Source: Eremophila alpestris peregrina (taxonomy: Eukaryota > Chordata > Aves > Passeriformes > Alaudidae). From it: a stretch of 64,000 bases of DNA. The translations under genes and the position numbers were made by a program. The notes below the pieces were generated by a model, which did no database searches, had not been told where the DNA came from, and was given only the letters and a program-made list of their open reading frames with translations. Positions within the stretch are counted from its first letter, which is position 1. Each line of letters begins with the position of its first letter. Location of the stretch: NCBI GenBank assembly GCA_009792885.1, contig WMCF01000007.1, positions 4,814,500 to 4,878,499 of the forward strand, read 5' to 3'. Shown in pieces: positions 12,201 through 22,640 of the stretch.

Positions 12201-14410
12201 GGAGGGGCTTGTTTAGAACAGAGATTTGTTGCCATGGTTGTCAGAGAATAATTAGTTCCTTGCATTGGGAAGCAGTTACCCTCAAAATGATCAATTTTAT
12301 TCTGGAATTAGGCGTTCACATGTGAATCCACTCCTGAATACCCACACATAATTGCTACTGCTGCTGCTTGGCTGTGAGAGTTAGAATCCATGGAAGCCAA
12401 ACTCTGTGTGTTCTTTAAAGCTGCCAGGAAAACTCAGCATTTGACACCTGTTTCATAAAGAATTTTCCAGCCTGGTGAAAACTAGAAGGCTATTAAAGCT
12501 CAAACAATTATAAACAATCACGTCACTGATGCAACTCAATGGCATGGGTCTGTTAGACCACTGGATTCTCATGAGCTCCATGACTAGGTTTACAGGAGAC
12601 ATCCCTAAAACTTTTAAAAAGCACTTTTACTACATGGATCCCTCTGAAAGCAGTGGGAAATAATGCATGCACATACCTGCAAAATCAGGATCTTAAACTT
12701 TGACAGCACCTTTTAAAGCCTGGGCAGTCTTTATCTCAGTGTCCTGCCTAACATTCCTTTGCCTTAAGTACACGGTGAGAGTGCTTTATAGGGTGCTACA
12801 CATTAGAAAAGAGCCCTTGTAAAAGAAAAGTGCTTAATCTCATTGTTCCCACACTGATGGCTTGTGAGGCTCAGACAGGATTGCAAGAAGACAATGACAT
12901 TTTAGAGGCACTCAGGGATGCAGAAAAAAAATTATTCCAGATAGCAAACACCGAGAAATGTGTTCAAGGAAGAGCTTTCACATTCACTGGCCATGACCTG
13001 CACCTGATGTAATCCACCTTGCTAAGGTTTGGCTTGTTTCTCACAGCTACCTTTGTTTGTATATCATACTGTTCTGCAACACACAGCAAGAACTATTTGC
13101 ACACTACACTAAAGTGCGATTTAATATTTGCTTAAAGCTTTCATTTTATTGTCAGGGCAAGGGCAGTTTCTACCACTGAAGTTAATAGCTAACCCACAAC
13201 TACACCTTTGCTACCCAAACTTCTGATTGTTGGCACAGCACCGAGATCCAGAAGCAAAAGATATAAACCACCTCTGCCTAACTTCACAAGAGAAGCAAAC
13301 CCAGTCCTTTCAGCAAAGCAATTTCTCCTTTACTTCTAAGAAAAGGTATTCAAGAAGAGTATACACTATTTCAGATTTGTAAAAAACACTCTCGTGCTTA
13401 CTTAGACACTTCCCTTACAGACAGATCATGGCAGGCACAGACTTGGGGGCTGAGATCCTCTGAATCACCCACTGTGAGCTGGAAACATGTCTGTCACATG
13501 AACTTATTTACAGTTACAAAAATAGCACCATGAAAGACAGATGTGTTGAGCACAAAAAAGAAATTGAAGCAGTTATTACAGAGATATTGCTTGACACTGG
13601 AGAATTTAAGAGAGAAATAGCTTTCTCTTGTACACACATTTGAAAGGCGTGCACTTAAAGTGTACTAAGTATTAAATGCTTCTACTTTGCTTGTTGAAAT
13701 GATATGATCTAATGCTCCTTTTTCTAAAAATACTACTCTTTCCTCTGCCGGAGGACATACAGGATATGAACAGTTAATAGAATTGGTTACAAAATGTGCT
13801 TTTAATTTAAAGTTTTTGTGTTGACCACAGACCAACAGCAATTAGTCTCACTTTGTGATCTGCAGCAGCTATTTCTATCTTGGAAATTTCCTAAAATACT
13901 ACTGAGCTAGAGTGAGACAACTCAACTCATCTTAATTTCTCATTCAAGATGCATAAATGTTATTAAACTAAACAAATTTAGACTTCTTTGGATTCTCTTA
14001 TCAATCTCAAATCTCAGAATTTTTCTGGCAGCATCCTAAAAATTCAGTTTTTATATGCTTGAACGCAATGTGTTCAAATACATTGGACCCCTGGAATTAA
14101 AGTTTTTCATTTAGCTTTAGCAGAGCAGAGATCATCCAAGCTTCTTGTCAACATCCCAACACCCAACCTTTCTTTCAATCTCTAAATAGGAGAAGGACAT
14201 TCATTTGAGATTACACAGCCATCCAATGTTTGTCCATCTTTTGACTAATTCTCAAGGTCACAAAGTACTTTATAGCTGTTGATTGATATGTGGAAATTGA
14301 GTGAAACCATTCACAGTCATTTCATGCCATCAGCAAAGCTGATACTGGATTACCTCTTTTGGTTATTGTTGATCCGCCCCTGATCTAAGTGAACGACCCT
14401 AAAGGTGGAA

Positions 14411-14464
14411 TTTAAAAAAAAAACAAAAACAAAAAACAAACAAACAAACAAACAAAAAAAAAGC
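14411..14464. repeat. (AAAC)n simple repeat
   Basis: A-rich run with regular AAAC units (about 14437-14453) flanked by A homopolymers. Confidence 0.9.
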
Positions 14465-15822
14465 AGTCATGTATTTTATACCTAATTCTATCAGCAACCA
14501 GCAACTCAAATTTCAACATGACTAAAACTCAAGACCAAAAACTTAAGAGCTCTGGCCAGCTGAATTACTGACTCCCTTTCATCATCCTGGACGATTTCAA
14601 AACAGCTCTTTGTCACTGAAGAAAACACCACTTCCCATACTGCAGGGTCTTTGCCCAGAGCTCTGGCTGTGAAAAGTGGTACCTGGATAAACCAAGAATG
14701 CAGCCCCTACCCTCTATTGTGTAGTTTGCTAACAGAGTGCTGCCATGCAGCAGGCTAATTTAGACAACAGATTAAATAAATGGTAAAACTGAATTAATTT
14801 TTCAAGCTCTCATGCTTCTCTTCTCTGTGTTTATTCTTTCATTTTTGCCAATTGGGAAATGAAAACCAACTGAGTCGGTTTCACTTTTGTTTATATTTGG
14901 TTTCTATTTTATCCTCAAGTTTTGCTTTCATCTTTTTCATGTAACACTGTTGGGATTTCAAATGCTGCAGGCAAGCTTTCAGTAATTTAAAAACATTACT
15001 CTCCTATCCTGCCTGCTTTCCTACTGCAGAATTATTTTTATTTTAGATAAACTTTTTAAGATGCTGTCACAATTTTGGAAAGTGTTTTGGGGTGGAGCTG
15101 TTTAGTTTTGATTTTTCAGATTTATATGCCTCATCCAATTAAATTCAGTACTTCACTATTGTCCACCTGGTTCATGTCTCAGTTGCATATAAAGACCATT
15201 TACAGGATTCAACAGAACACCTTAAAACAGCAGCCAGTACACCAAATACACACAAGTGTTATACATACATTCATGAAATGCACATGAAGAGTGAAATTTC
15301 TTGCTACCTTAATTAATTTATTAAACAGTAAAGGCAATATCTTGCTTAGATAAAGCTGTAAAAGGCTTGCCTGGAATGCTGCCAAGCAATATGCAATATC
15401 AATAGAAATATTACAGTACAGGCTTTGTCTTCTGTACACTTATCAGGCCCTTCATATAGTTGCATATATCCCTCCATACATATCAAAAAGCAGAACTTAA
15501 CCACAGGTCACACTTTTCAAAACCAAATGCGTAAGCAACCCTTCCTTCTTTTGTGCCGTATTAATGTTAAGTATCTAAGCCTTTTAAAAGTACTTAAAAT
15601 AATTTTACAGCTAAAGGGAAATGGTTGGAAAACATCCACTATCACGTGCAGTTCAGAACAAAGGACAAATGTAAACAGTTCTGACACACCTTAATGCCAT
15701 TCCTAACACCAGAAATACATTAGGAGCTACAAACCAAGCCTGTCAAGGTTAGCTGAAAAACCATCACACAGCAATCTGCTCTACTCTTTAATAAACAGGA
15801 GTATGACAATTAGTACTTCCAA

Positions 15823-15840
15823 GCTATCTTGAAAGATAGC
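15823..15840. repeat. Short perfect hairpin
   Basis: GCTATCTT at 15823-15830 and its exact reverse complement AAGATAGC at 15833-15840, separated by GA. Such short palindromes are common by chance in AT-rich intron DNA. Confidence 0.5.
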
Positions 15841-16268
15841 AACCTATATAGCAACAATTGAATGTTAAAATAACTTAAGAGTTAAAATTTAAATTCTGCA
15901 CCTGGGGTGAAACAATATGCCACATGCAGGCAGATTTGCTCCTGGATTTGCGTCCAAGCTGCAACAAGATAAAATGTTTGCCTTGCCCTAAAGACTGCTG
16001 TACTTGATTTAATGCAATCTGCTCCCAAGCAAACAAACGGGTCAGAAGATTTCCAGCATATAGAAAGCTGGTCTTGCAATGCAGCACAAATTAAGGAACC
16101 AAACATTACTGTACTGCTTATCATTTCTTTCTTTCTTTTCTAGGTCATTCAAAAAGCCAGAAATGTTACATGAGCTTCAAAGAAATTGAAAACATATCCA
16201 GCACTAACTGTAAGAGCAAATTTTAAAACCTTTTCACAGTTTATCAATAAGAAGTATGAGTTGTACAA

Positions 16269-16375
16269 TATATTTTTTATGCTATATGCAAAATATCTTA
16301 ATTTTATGTATTTATATATATGTAGATACATAGATATGCATATCTGCATATATATATTTACACATACATAGGCTA
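16269..16375. repeat. TA-rich degenerate microsatellite
   Basis: AT-rich run with repeated TATATA, GATACATA and ATACATA motifs, in IRF2 intron 1. No gene content is seen. Confidence 0.7.
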
Positions 16376-16528
16376 ACATTAAACTCTAAACTGTTAACAT
16401 CGATTCCCTTCCACTAATTGTTAATTGTTGATTTCAGGCTTTTTTAGTGGCTATTTTAATCTTAACACAAGAGTTTACACATAGTCAATACAAAGAAGAA
16501 CCTTCATACAGTTCCAATCAAACTTCTG

Positions 16529-16565
16529 AAAAAAACCAAACCAAAACCAAACCAAAAAACCCCAA
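16529..16565. repeat. (CCAAA)n-like simple repeat
   Basis: Repeated CCAAA/ACCAAA units on the plus strand, followed by a C run. Confidence 0.75.
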
Positions 16566-18253
16566 GAGGAAATTCTTTAATTACACTGAATGATAATTTG
16601 CATAATGCTATTCATACATGAGGAATCTGCAACTTAACAAATCTGTTCCTCTCATTCACCGTATCCAGAATCTTTTCGGCTTACTTATTTGTTGTGTTGT
16701 TTTGCACTTGAGATCTCAAAGGACAAACCAGAAAATGTTTTGCACTAATCACAGTTTCTAGCAGCACAAGCTACAATAAAACTTCTGTAAACACCGCCTC
16801 ATGGTTTATGCCCTCAATATCACAATCATTTGAGGCCTTTGAAGAATCAGGTTTCAAAAGAGCAATCTTTACAAAGGAGACACAGAGATAAGCAAGAGTA
16901 ACACGTGATTAGTTTTATAACTTTACCTAGAAACAGACCATCATTTTTAATATATGATGCACAAAATACAATCTGAGGTTCTAATCCTGCAAATGTCAGA
17001 AGAATTTTGCAGGGGTACTGCTCCAGTGCAAGGTTAAATGCACAAAGGATACACTTAACCTGATTGTAACTGGTGTCAGGTTAACAAGGGCTGGGGTAGC
17101 AGGCCCAAATTAAACAGGATCATCATAGACTTTTTTTTACGTGGAAGTTTGGTAAAATCTTATGCTACAAGTTTCACATAAGAAAGGCAGTATGCAGCCT
17201 TGCTTCTCTCTTATCTGCAAATGGACTGTAGCTTATGTGTCTCAGTGGAAATTTCTATTAACAGTTTTCAGCAATGATTCCTGATTAGCATCTGCAGTAA
17301 TTCCCTGTCAGCAGTCAGTGTCCAAAATTTGATACTGAACTGTCCTGACTGCTAAGTTGCACAGCAAGTCTCTCTCCAAAAGCCTGCCTAATCACTTGTG
17401 AACCCGAGTAAACTCCTGACATACACACAGTGGCTGTGAGCACCACAGTTTATGTATTGCAGGACAAACATCTGTTTTTTTGAAGTTGCCTTCCAGTTGT
17501 TTTATTTGGGTCTCATTTATCTTACCTCTTCACTTTCTTCATGACAATTAATGATTTTAAAGAATATCCCCAGGGTCCCTTCAGTCACTTCTTTTCCAAG
17601 CTACTTTTTCACAAAAGCTCCTTCCTACCCTTCATCATCTTTGACATCCTCCTCTGTACCTCAGCAACTTTCATTACTTCCTGAATCAGAAGAAGGGAAC
17701 AACATGTATTTGTAGTTGCATGATGGTGCTTTCTATTTCTTTTTTTAACACCTTCCTAATAATTCCTAACCTGTCCTGTCCTTTATTAGCCACATCCTGG
17801 CACAGAGCTTATTTGTTCATTGGCTTATACAAAGTGTATTATTTTTTCCTGAGTAGAAAGTCAGTTCACACTTCATTTTTGTGTAAAGAAAATTAGGATT
17901 GCAATCCCTTCCATGTGCATTACAATGAAATAGGTGTGTACTGAACTTCATCTGCAAACTTACATCCACACTTTCAAAGTAAGATTCTTCTGCAGACTTT
18001 GTGGTTCAGCCTTTGGGATTTTCAAGCTCCAAATGAGTTAATACAACCAGCAAACTTGTCACATTCCCACCTATCCCTTTCCCCATCCCTTGAAGCCATA
18101 GGCCCAGGGCAGACTTGCGGTCAGGGGTACAACCTTCTTTCCACTGAGCAAACTGGCCATGACTGCACAGCCCAAAGCAAACTGATCCCACCTGGAAACT
18201 GGTCCTGCTTTAGTAAGGATGCATCAACCAGACAACAGCTCAGCAATACCTTT

Positions 18254-18323
18254 AGAGAATGCTAGAAGAGTCAGAATCACTTAACTTCAGAGAACACTAG
18301 AGGAGTCAGAGTCACTCAACTCC
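18254..18323. repeat. 35-bp tandem duplication
   Basis: Two adjacent 35-base copies (18254-18288 and 18289-18323) align without gaps and differ at six positions. All six differences are transitions. This suggests a local duplication followed by neutral decay. Confidence 0.9.
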
Positions 18324-20759
18324 CTGGCAGCAGAAGTCAGGCCTAGTCTTTGTCACTGTTTCACATTTATACCCACGTTCACTAGTCCCATTCACTAAAC
18401 CTTGGCAACCAACCAAAAATGCTCATCCTCGAGTTCTGAGTCCCCACAGAAACCCTGAAAAATTGACAGTTCATTTGTTACATCCTATTTCCGGAGCACC
18501 AAAGCAGGCCTACTCAAGGAGTTACACACAACAGGCAACATATCTGCAACATTCCATTTAGGTTGTTTCAAAACTCTGCAATCACCTCCTGCCTTCTTCC
18601 TTCCCAATGGTTTGCTCTCATACCCTCTCTCACAGACACTTCAGTTTGAGAAACTCCCCCAACACATTCATTCCTTAAAACAACAGAAACCTTCTCGCAA
18701 AAGAATCTCTTTAAACTCCTTCTTGGTGAAGCAAGGCTCAGAGAATTTGTTTCACTCTTCCACTGAATTTATCTTCTTTGGGCACTCCTTCTACGCATGG
18801 ATAACTTATCAGCAAGCTTCCTGGGTTTAATGTGCTTCAAAGAGCATATTCTAATTGTTCTCATGCCTTTAGTAGCATGACTCTTTGGCTTACCTTATTG
18901 TGTTTGACACAGATGTTATGCTCTTTTCCACCTTTCCCATTTGCAGACAAAACCTTAACATTTGAAAGGGGTCTCTTTACTTGTACTGAGCTTCTTTACC
19001 TCGCTTGTCAGCCTGCTTAGCTTTTTTGGTATTTTTGACAGATGACAAACAATTGCTTTGAGCCTTTACTATTAGTGTCTTTGAAGAATTACATGCCACT
19101 TACAACTATTTTACACTTTTGGCTGCCTCTCCTCATTTGATTAATTTCTTTCCTCCCTACGTGAAGAACTACTTTGGAAGAGTAAACACTGCTACAACAA
19201 CTCCTGCCTTTGCTGCTCCTGCAACAACATTGAGTTTAAGGACATTAATGACCAATGTCATGTCAGAACTGGCTGGGATTTTGAATGCAAAATTCTGAAC
19301 TTAATTCTTGCTGGCCAGCACCTTGTTACCCCCAGTGTATCTGTACAAGCTACACCCAGAAAGTAGGTTTTTTTGGCACCTGGGCAAATTGCATGTTGGG
19401 CCATGACATAATCTACATGGGGGCAACTGAGGCCTCTCATTAACAATCATATTTCCTTCTCTTGGAGCTTCTTTACAATCCCTTAATATATGACAGTTAT
19501 TGTTAACATCTAGGCTGGGCAGTCAGACATATAGCCCTAATCTCTCTTCTCTTCCTACACAGGCCTAGAACATCAAGCCATGGGACCCTGTGTTACTTCC
19601 CCAAACAGTTACTTCCTCTTTAACAAAAAGTTTCCCACATCATGCACGTGCAAGCTACTCAGTCCTCTCTATGCATCCACAAAGTTTTTGATATTCCAAG
19701 TATTCTATCATGGAGATGTTTAAACACCATGGAGGTGATGCACCACTTCAGGAGATTGTCATGGCAAACTTTACAATCCTTATCCACCAGCTTTTTCCCA
19801 CTGTTTGGTTTTTAAACACATACTAATATATATACAAGTACATGTTTTCATTGAAGGCACACACAGCCTGGCTGTAAATTGATTTACATAAAGCCAGTTC
19901 TTCTAATGTAGACTCCATTTATTCCAAAAACTATTTTTCTTTTCTCTTGAATCTTAGCACCCCTTTTCTTCATCATTTTCTCAACTCGGTATTAAAACTG
20001 CCTCTAACTCCACTTGGTCCTAATGGAGAAAGAGGCCTTAAACCCCCCTTCCTAATAGCCAGCACATTACTTCTCATACCACTTGGCTACCCATTTCCAC
20101 ACAGTGTGGTCTGTGATAAACAGCTTTTCTCTAGAGACTGACTTGACATTTCTTAAAATCTGTCACTTCTGCCATCAGCAAGTAACTGGGTAGCAGTGCT
20201 AACCTATGTGCCAAACAATAATAATGAGTGACTGCTCTACCTGCATCTGCCAACCTGCTGGGACCCCCAGCCTCAGAGAGATAACACAGGGCTCAGCAGG
20301 CTGACACCTTGCCCTGCCTGTGCCTCACTGAAGGGCTGCAGTGTAGCATATGGCCACAATGAAGTGATACTGTGCCTAAGGAGTTGGAACTCTCACACCT
20401 TTCACCTTGGTTTACCAGCAAAAAGAAAGGGGCACATGAAGTAATTCCCTGGCAGCATGTTACCAACAGGGACCAAAAACGGACACTGATGGATCTGAAG
20501 GGGCTGGTGGCAAGGAAAGACTGTGATTCAGACTGAGAATCTGCCTCACAGATCAATTCTGCTACTTTTGTGTGACTGTCTCTGTGCTTGTGTGAATCTA
20601 AATGCTGCTGCCCCACTCAACTCTCTTTTTATGGTACTAACACAGGCATCCTGCAAAGGTTGTTAAGACTTCAATAAAATAACCGTAAACTTAAACATGC
20701 TGTATTTCATCTCCAGAAACTGAGGCTTTCATTTACAACTGCTCATACCTTCAAGAGAA

Positions 20760-20830
20760 TGATGTCTGCAAGACCTTAGCACGGTAAGGTGCGCTATAAA
20801 TTACAACTGTACACTTACCGGAAGGAAACT
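20760..20830 (-). other. Possible alternative IRF2 first-exon donor
   Basis: On the minus strand TTCCG|GTAAGTGT at about 20820 is a strong donor match, 1.1 kb downstream of the main IRF2 exon 1. It could serve a downstream alternative first exon starting within the CpG island. No acceptor or leader is defined, so this is a weak prediction. Confidence 0.2.
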
Positions 20831-21828
20831 TCTGCACTCCGGAATTCCTTTATCTGAGCTCTGTGTCTAAAGAAGTAAGGTTAAGACACAGACTCTGCTG
20901 TTTAGGAGCTCACACTAATCATAACGGGAGTTAAAGACAAAGTACCTCTGGGAATCTGGGCCGAGGGATCCAACCCTTCAGGTACTCGCAACTTTGATCC
21001 CAGCCATCGCAAGAAGCTCGAAATTTGACCCTACGTTCTGCGCACAGAGAAAATCCTGGTTCCTAACTTCCCTCCGGGGTCAGACGTCCAGCGCCTGGCT
21101 CTCCGCTCGCCAGCGCGGGGCAGGACAGCGTTTGCAAAGGCTCCACCGTGCCCCCACGGGAGGCCGTTCCTGCAGGGACCCGAGCGGCCGCGCCACTTCC
21201 TCCTTCCGCCGCTCCCGCGGAACCCGACCGCCCCGAGCCCCCTCCATTTCCCCCCTGCGCCGCGGCCTCCCGAGGAGGGGATCCCGGGGTGCCCCCGTGC
21301 CCGGCTCCCTCCCCGGCCCGGCGGTGTCGGCGCTGGGGCCGGGGGGCGGCGGCCCCGCCCCGCCGCTTGTGTAACGGACCCTCCGCCAGGCGGCCCGGGC
21401 CCCGCCCCTTCCCGCCCCGGCCCCGCGGGGGCAGCGCCCCCCCCGCCGCAGCGACCCCCACCCGCGGCCCCTCCGCCCGCGCCGCCGCCGCTCCCCTTCC
21501 CTTATCGGAGCCACCGCAGCCGCCAGCCCCGCAACAAGTACGGGGCCCCTGCCCGGCCCGGCCCGGCCTGCGCCGCGGCCCTCCCGATCCAGCGCCCCCG
21601 CCTTTGTCTGTGCGCCCCAGCTCCCTCCGCACCCGGGAAGCGGCGGGTACCCCCTGTGTACCTCCATCTGCGCCGGGGCCGCGGCTTCCCTTCCCCCCTG
21701 CCCCTTCTCAAATGCAGCGACGGAATCGAGCTCGGCCCCGGTCGCTGCAGCCCGACCTTTTGTTTTTAAAACAGATACGCATCTGCCCGGGAGCCCCCCT
21801 GCCCCGCACACGGAATCGGCGGCAATGC

Positions 21829-21900
21829 GGAAAAATAAAATTAAAATTAAACAATAAGAAGAGAGTAAATAGAAAATAAAAATAGAAAACAATTCAAAAT
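21829..21900. repeat. AT-rich tract inside the CpG island
   Basis: About 70 bases of A/T-rich sequence directly downstream (IRF2 sense) of the exon 1 donor. It reads as a T-rich tract on the IRF2 transcript. Its placement next to the donor resembles a U-rich intronic enhancer of 5' splice-site use, but this is only inference. Confidence 0.6.
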
Positions 21901-21903
21901 TAC

Positions 21904-22000
21904 CTTGCCTGCCCGTTTTCGCGGCCCTTATATAATTCCTCAAGGTTACCGCCGTTGCCAGGGGACACGAAATGGAAATGAAAACAGGCGCTGAATAATC
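21904..22000 (-). other. IRF2: IRF2 exon 1 (non-coding; 5' end uncertain)
   Basis: The minus strand contains TTTTCATTTCCATTTC, then CCTGGCAACGGCGGTAACC, TTGAGGAATT and a donor GCAAG|GTAATT at 21904/21903. The same order of elements (TTTCATTTCCATTTC, AGCAAC, CCTTG.GGAATT) is what I recall of the human IRF2 5' UTR just before its first splice junction. Spliced to exon 2 it leaves a leader without a clear upstream ATG near the junction. The transcription start cannot be read from sequence, so the upper boundary is approximate. Confidence 0.65.
21969..21985 (+). promoter_or_regulatory. IRF-E / ISRE-like element
   Basis: The plus strand reads GAAATGGAAATGAAAAC, three GAAA-type half-sites at 6-base spacing, which fits the IRF binding consensus (GAAANN repeated). 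It sits at or just upstream of the inferred IRF2 exon 1. Human IRF2 is reported to be induced by IRF1 through an IRF-E in its promoter, so this is the probable auto- and cross-regulatory site. Confidence 0.7.
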
Positions 22001-22204
22001 GCGGGAGCAAAACTAAAAGTTCAGTGCCTCCGCCCGGGCGGAGAGAGGGCCAGATCGAAAGCAAAACAAGGAGAGGAAGCGGCGAGGCCGCCGGCGCTTG
22101 GAAATCCCCCCGCCTCTCCGCCGGGCCGGGCCGGCCGCGCAGGCGGCGGGGGCAGGGCTGCGGTGGCGGGCGCGGAAGCGCTGCGCCCGTCACCGCCGCG
22201 CTGG

Positions 22205-22362
22205 GGCACGGCACGGCACGGCACGGCACGGCACGGCACGGCGCCGGGGTACGGCACAGCACAACACAGCTCCGGGGTACGGCACAGTACAGCACAGCAC
22301 AGCGCAGCGCCGGGGCACAACACGGCACGACACACAACAGCGTCGGGGCAAGGCACAGCGCA
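22205..22362. repeat. GC-rich minisatellite (GGCAC units) upstream of IRF2
   Basis: About six tandem GGCAC pentamers (22205-22241) run into four degenerate longer units, each starting near a CCGGGG or TCGGGG motif and continuing with CGGCACAG, CACAACACAG or similar. The 5-base period without stop codons keeps several frames open, giving false His-Gly-Thr-Ala-rich ORFs on plus and Cys/Val/Pro-rich ones on minus. It lies about 200-350 bp upstream of IRF2 exon 1. Confidence 0.85.
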
Positions 22363-22640
22363 GGACTCCGCCACCGACCGTGCCCGGCACCGGCTCCCGC
22401 TGATCGCCGGCCTCCCACAACACGCGCTGGGCCCGTAGGACTGCACCGAGAACTGGAGCGAGGAGTACTGTTCCCAGGCAGTGAGCAGCGAGGGAGCGCT
22501 GCTCTGGGACGCACAAACCCAGGGCTCAAAGAACGTTTTCCCGCAGACCAGAGAGGAATCCCTGCCGCTCAGCTCCACCAGCACCGACTGAATAGCTCCT
22601 TGCGTCTCTAGCCCCGCTGTTGAGGTGGGAGTCTTGGTTT

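Larger units (their letters stand above)
4055..21903 (-). other. IRF2: IRF2 intron 1 (about 17.8 kb)
   Basis: A large first intron between the non-coding exon in the CpG island and the start-codon exon, as expected for vertebrate IRF2. No open frame here has convincing protein character. Contents that can be supported are simple repeats (about 8.3, 9.2, 14.4, 16.3 and 16.5 kb), a 35-bp tandem duplication at 18.25-18.32 kb, and the GC-rich island at its 5' end (about 21.0-21.82 kb). No CR1 copy was recognised in this interval, in contrast to the intergenic region beyond the promoter. Confidence 0.8.
20980..22640. promoter_or_regulatory. IRF2: CpG island / IRF2 promoter region
   Basis: From about 21.0 to 22.6 kb the sequence changes abruptly from AT-rich to very GC-rich with dense CpG, including GC-box-like CCCCGCCC runs. 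A 70-base AT-rich tract at about 21829-21900 interrupts it just inside intron 1. IRF2 exon 1 maps in its middle on the minus strand. The long open frames on both strands here reflect lack of AT-rich stop codons and are not genes. A TATA-like TTATATAAGG (minus, about 21925-21935) lies inside the inferred exon, too near its donor to be the TATA box for it. Confidence 0.9.

Noticed and set aside
21920..21936. TATA-like motif on the minus strand near IRF2 exon 1
   Set aside because: A start 25-30 bp downstream would leave almost no exon before the donor at 21904; more likely part of the leader.
21063..21943. Long open frames (up to 287 codons) on both strands in the IRF2 CpG island
   Set aside because: GC-rich DNA lacks stop codons; the frames overlap on opposite strands, are Pro/Arg/Ala/Gly-rich and fit no family.
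22024..22611. 195-codon plus-strand frame and several overlapping frames with His-Gly-Thr-Ala or Cys-Ala-Val repeats
   Set aside because: Produced by the GGCAC-type minisatellite; repetitive in several frames at once, so not a coding signal.
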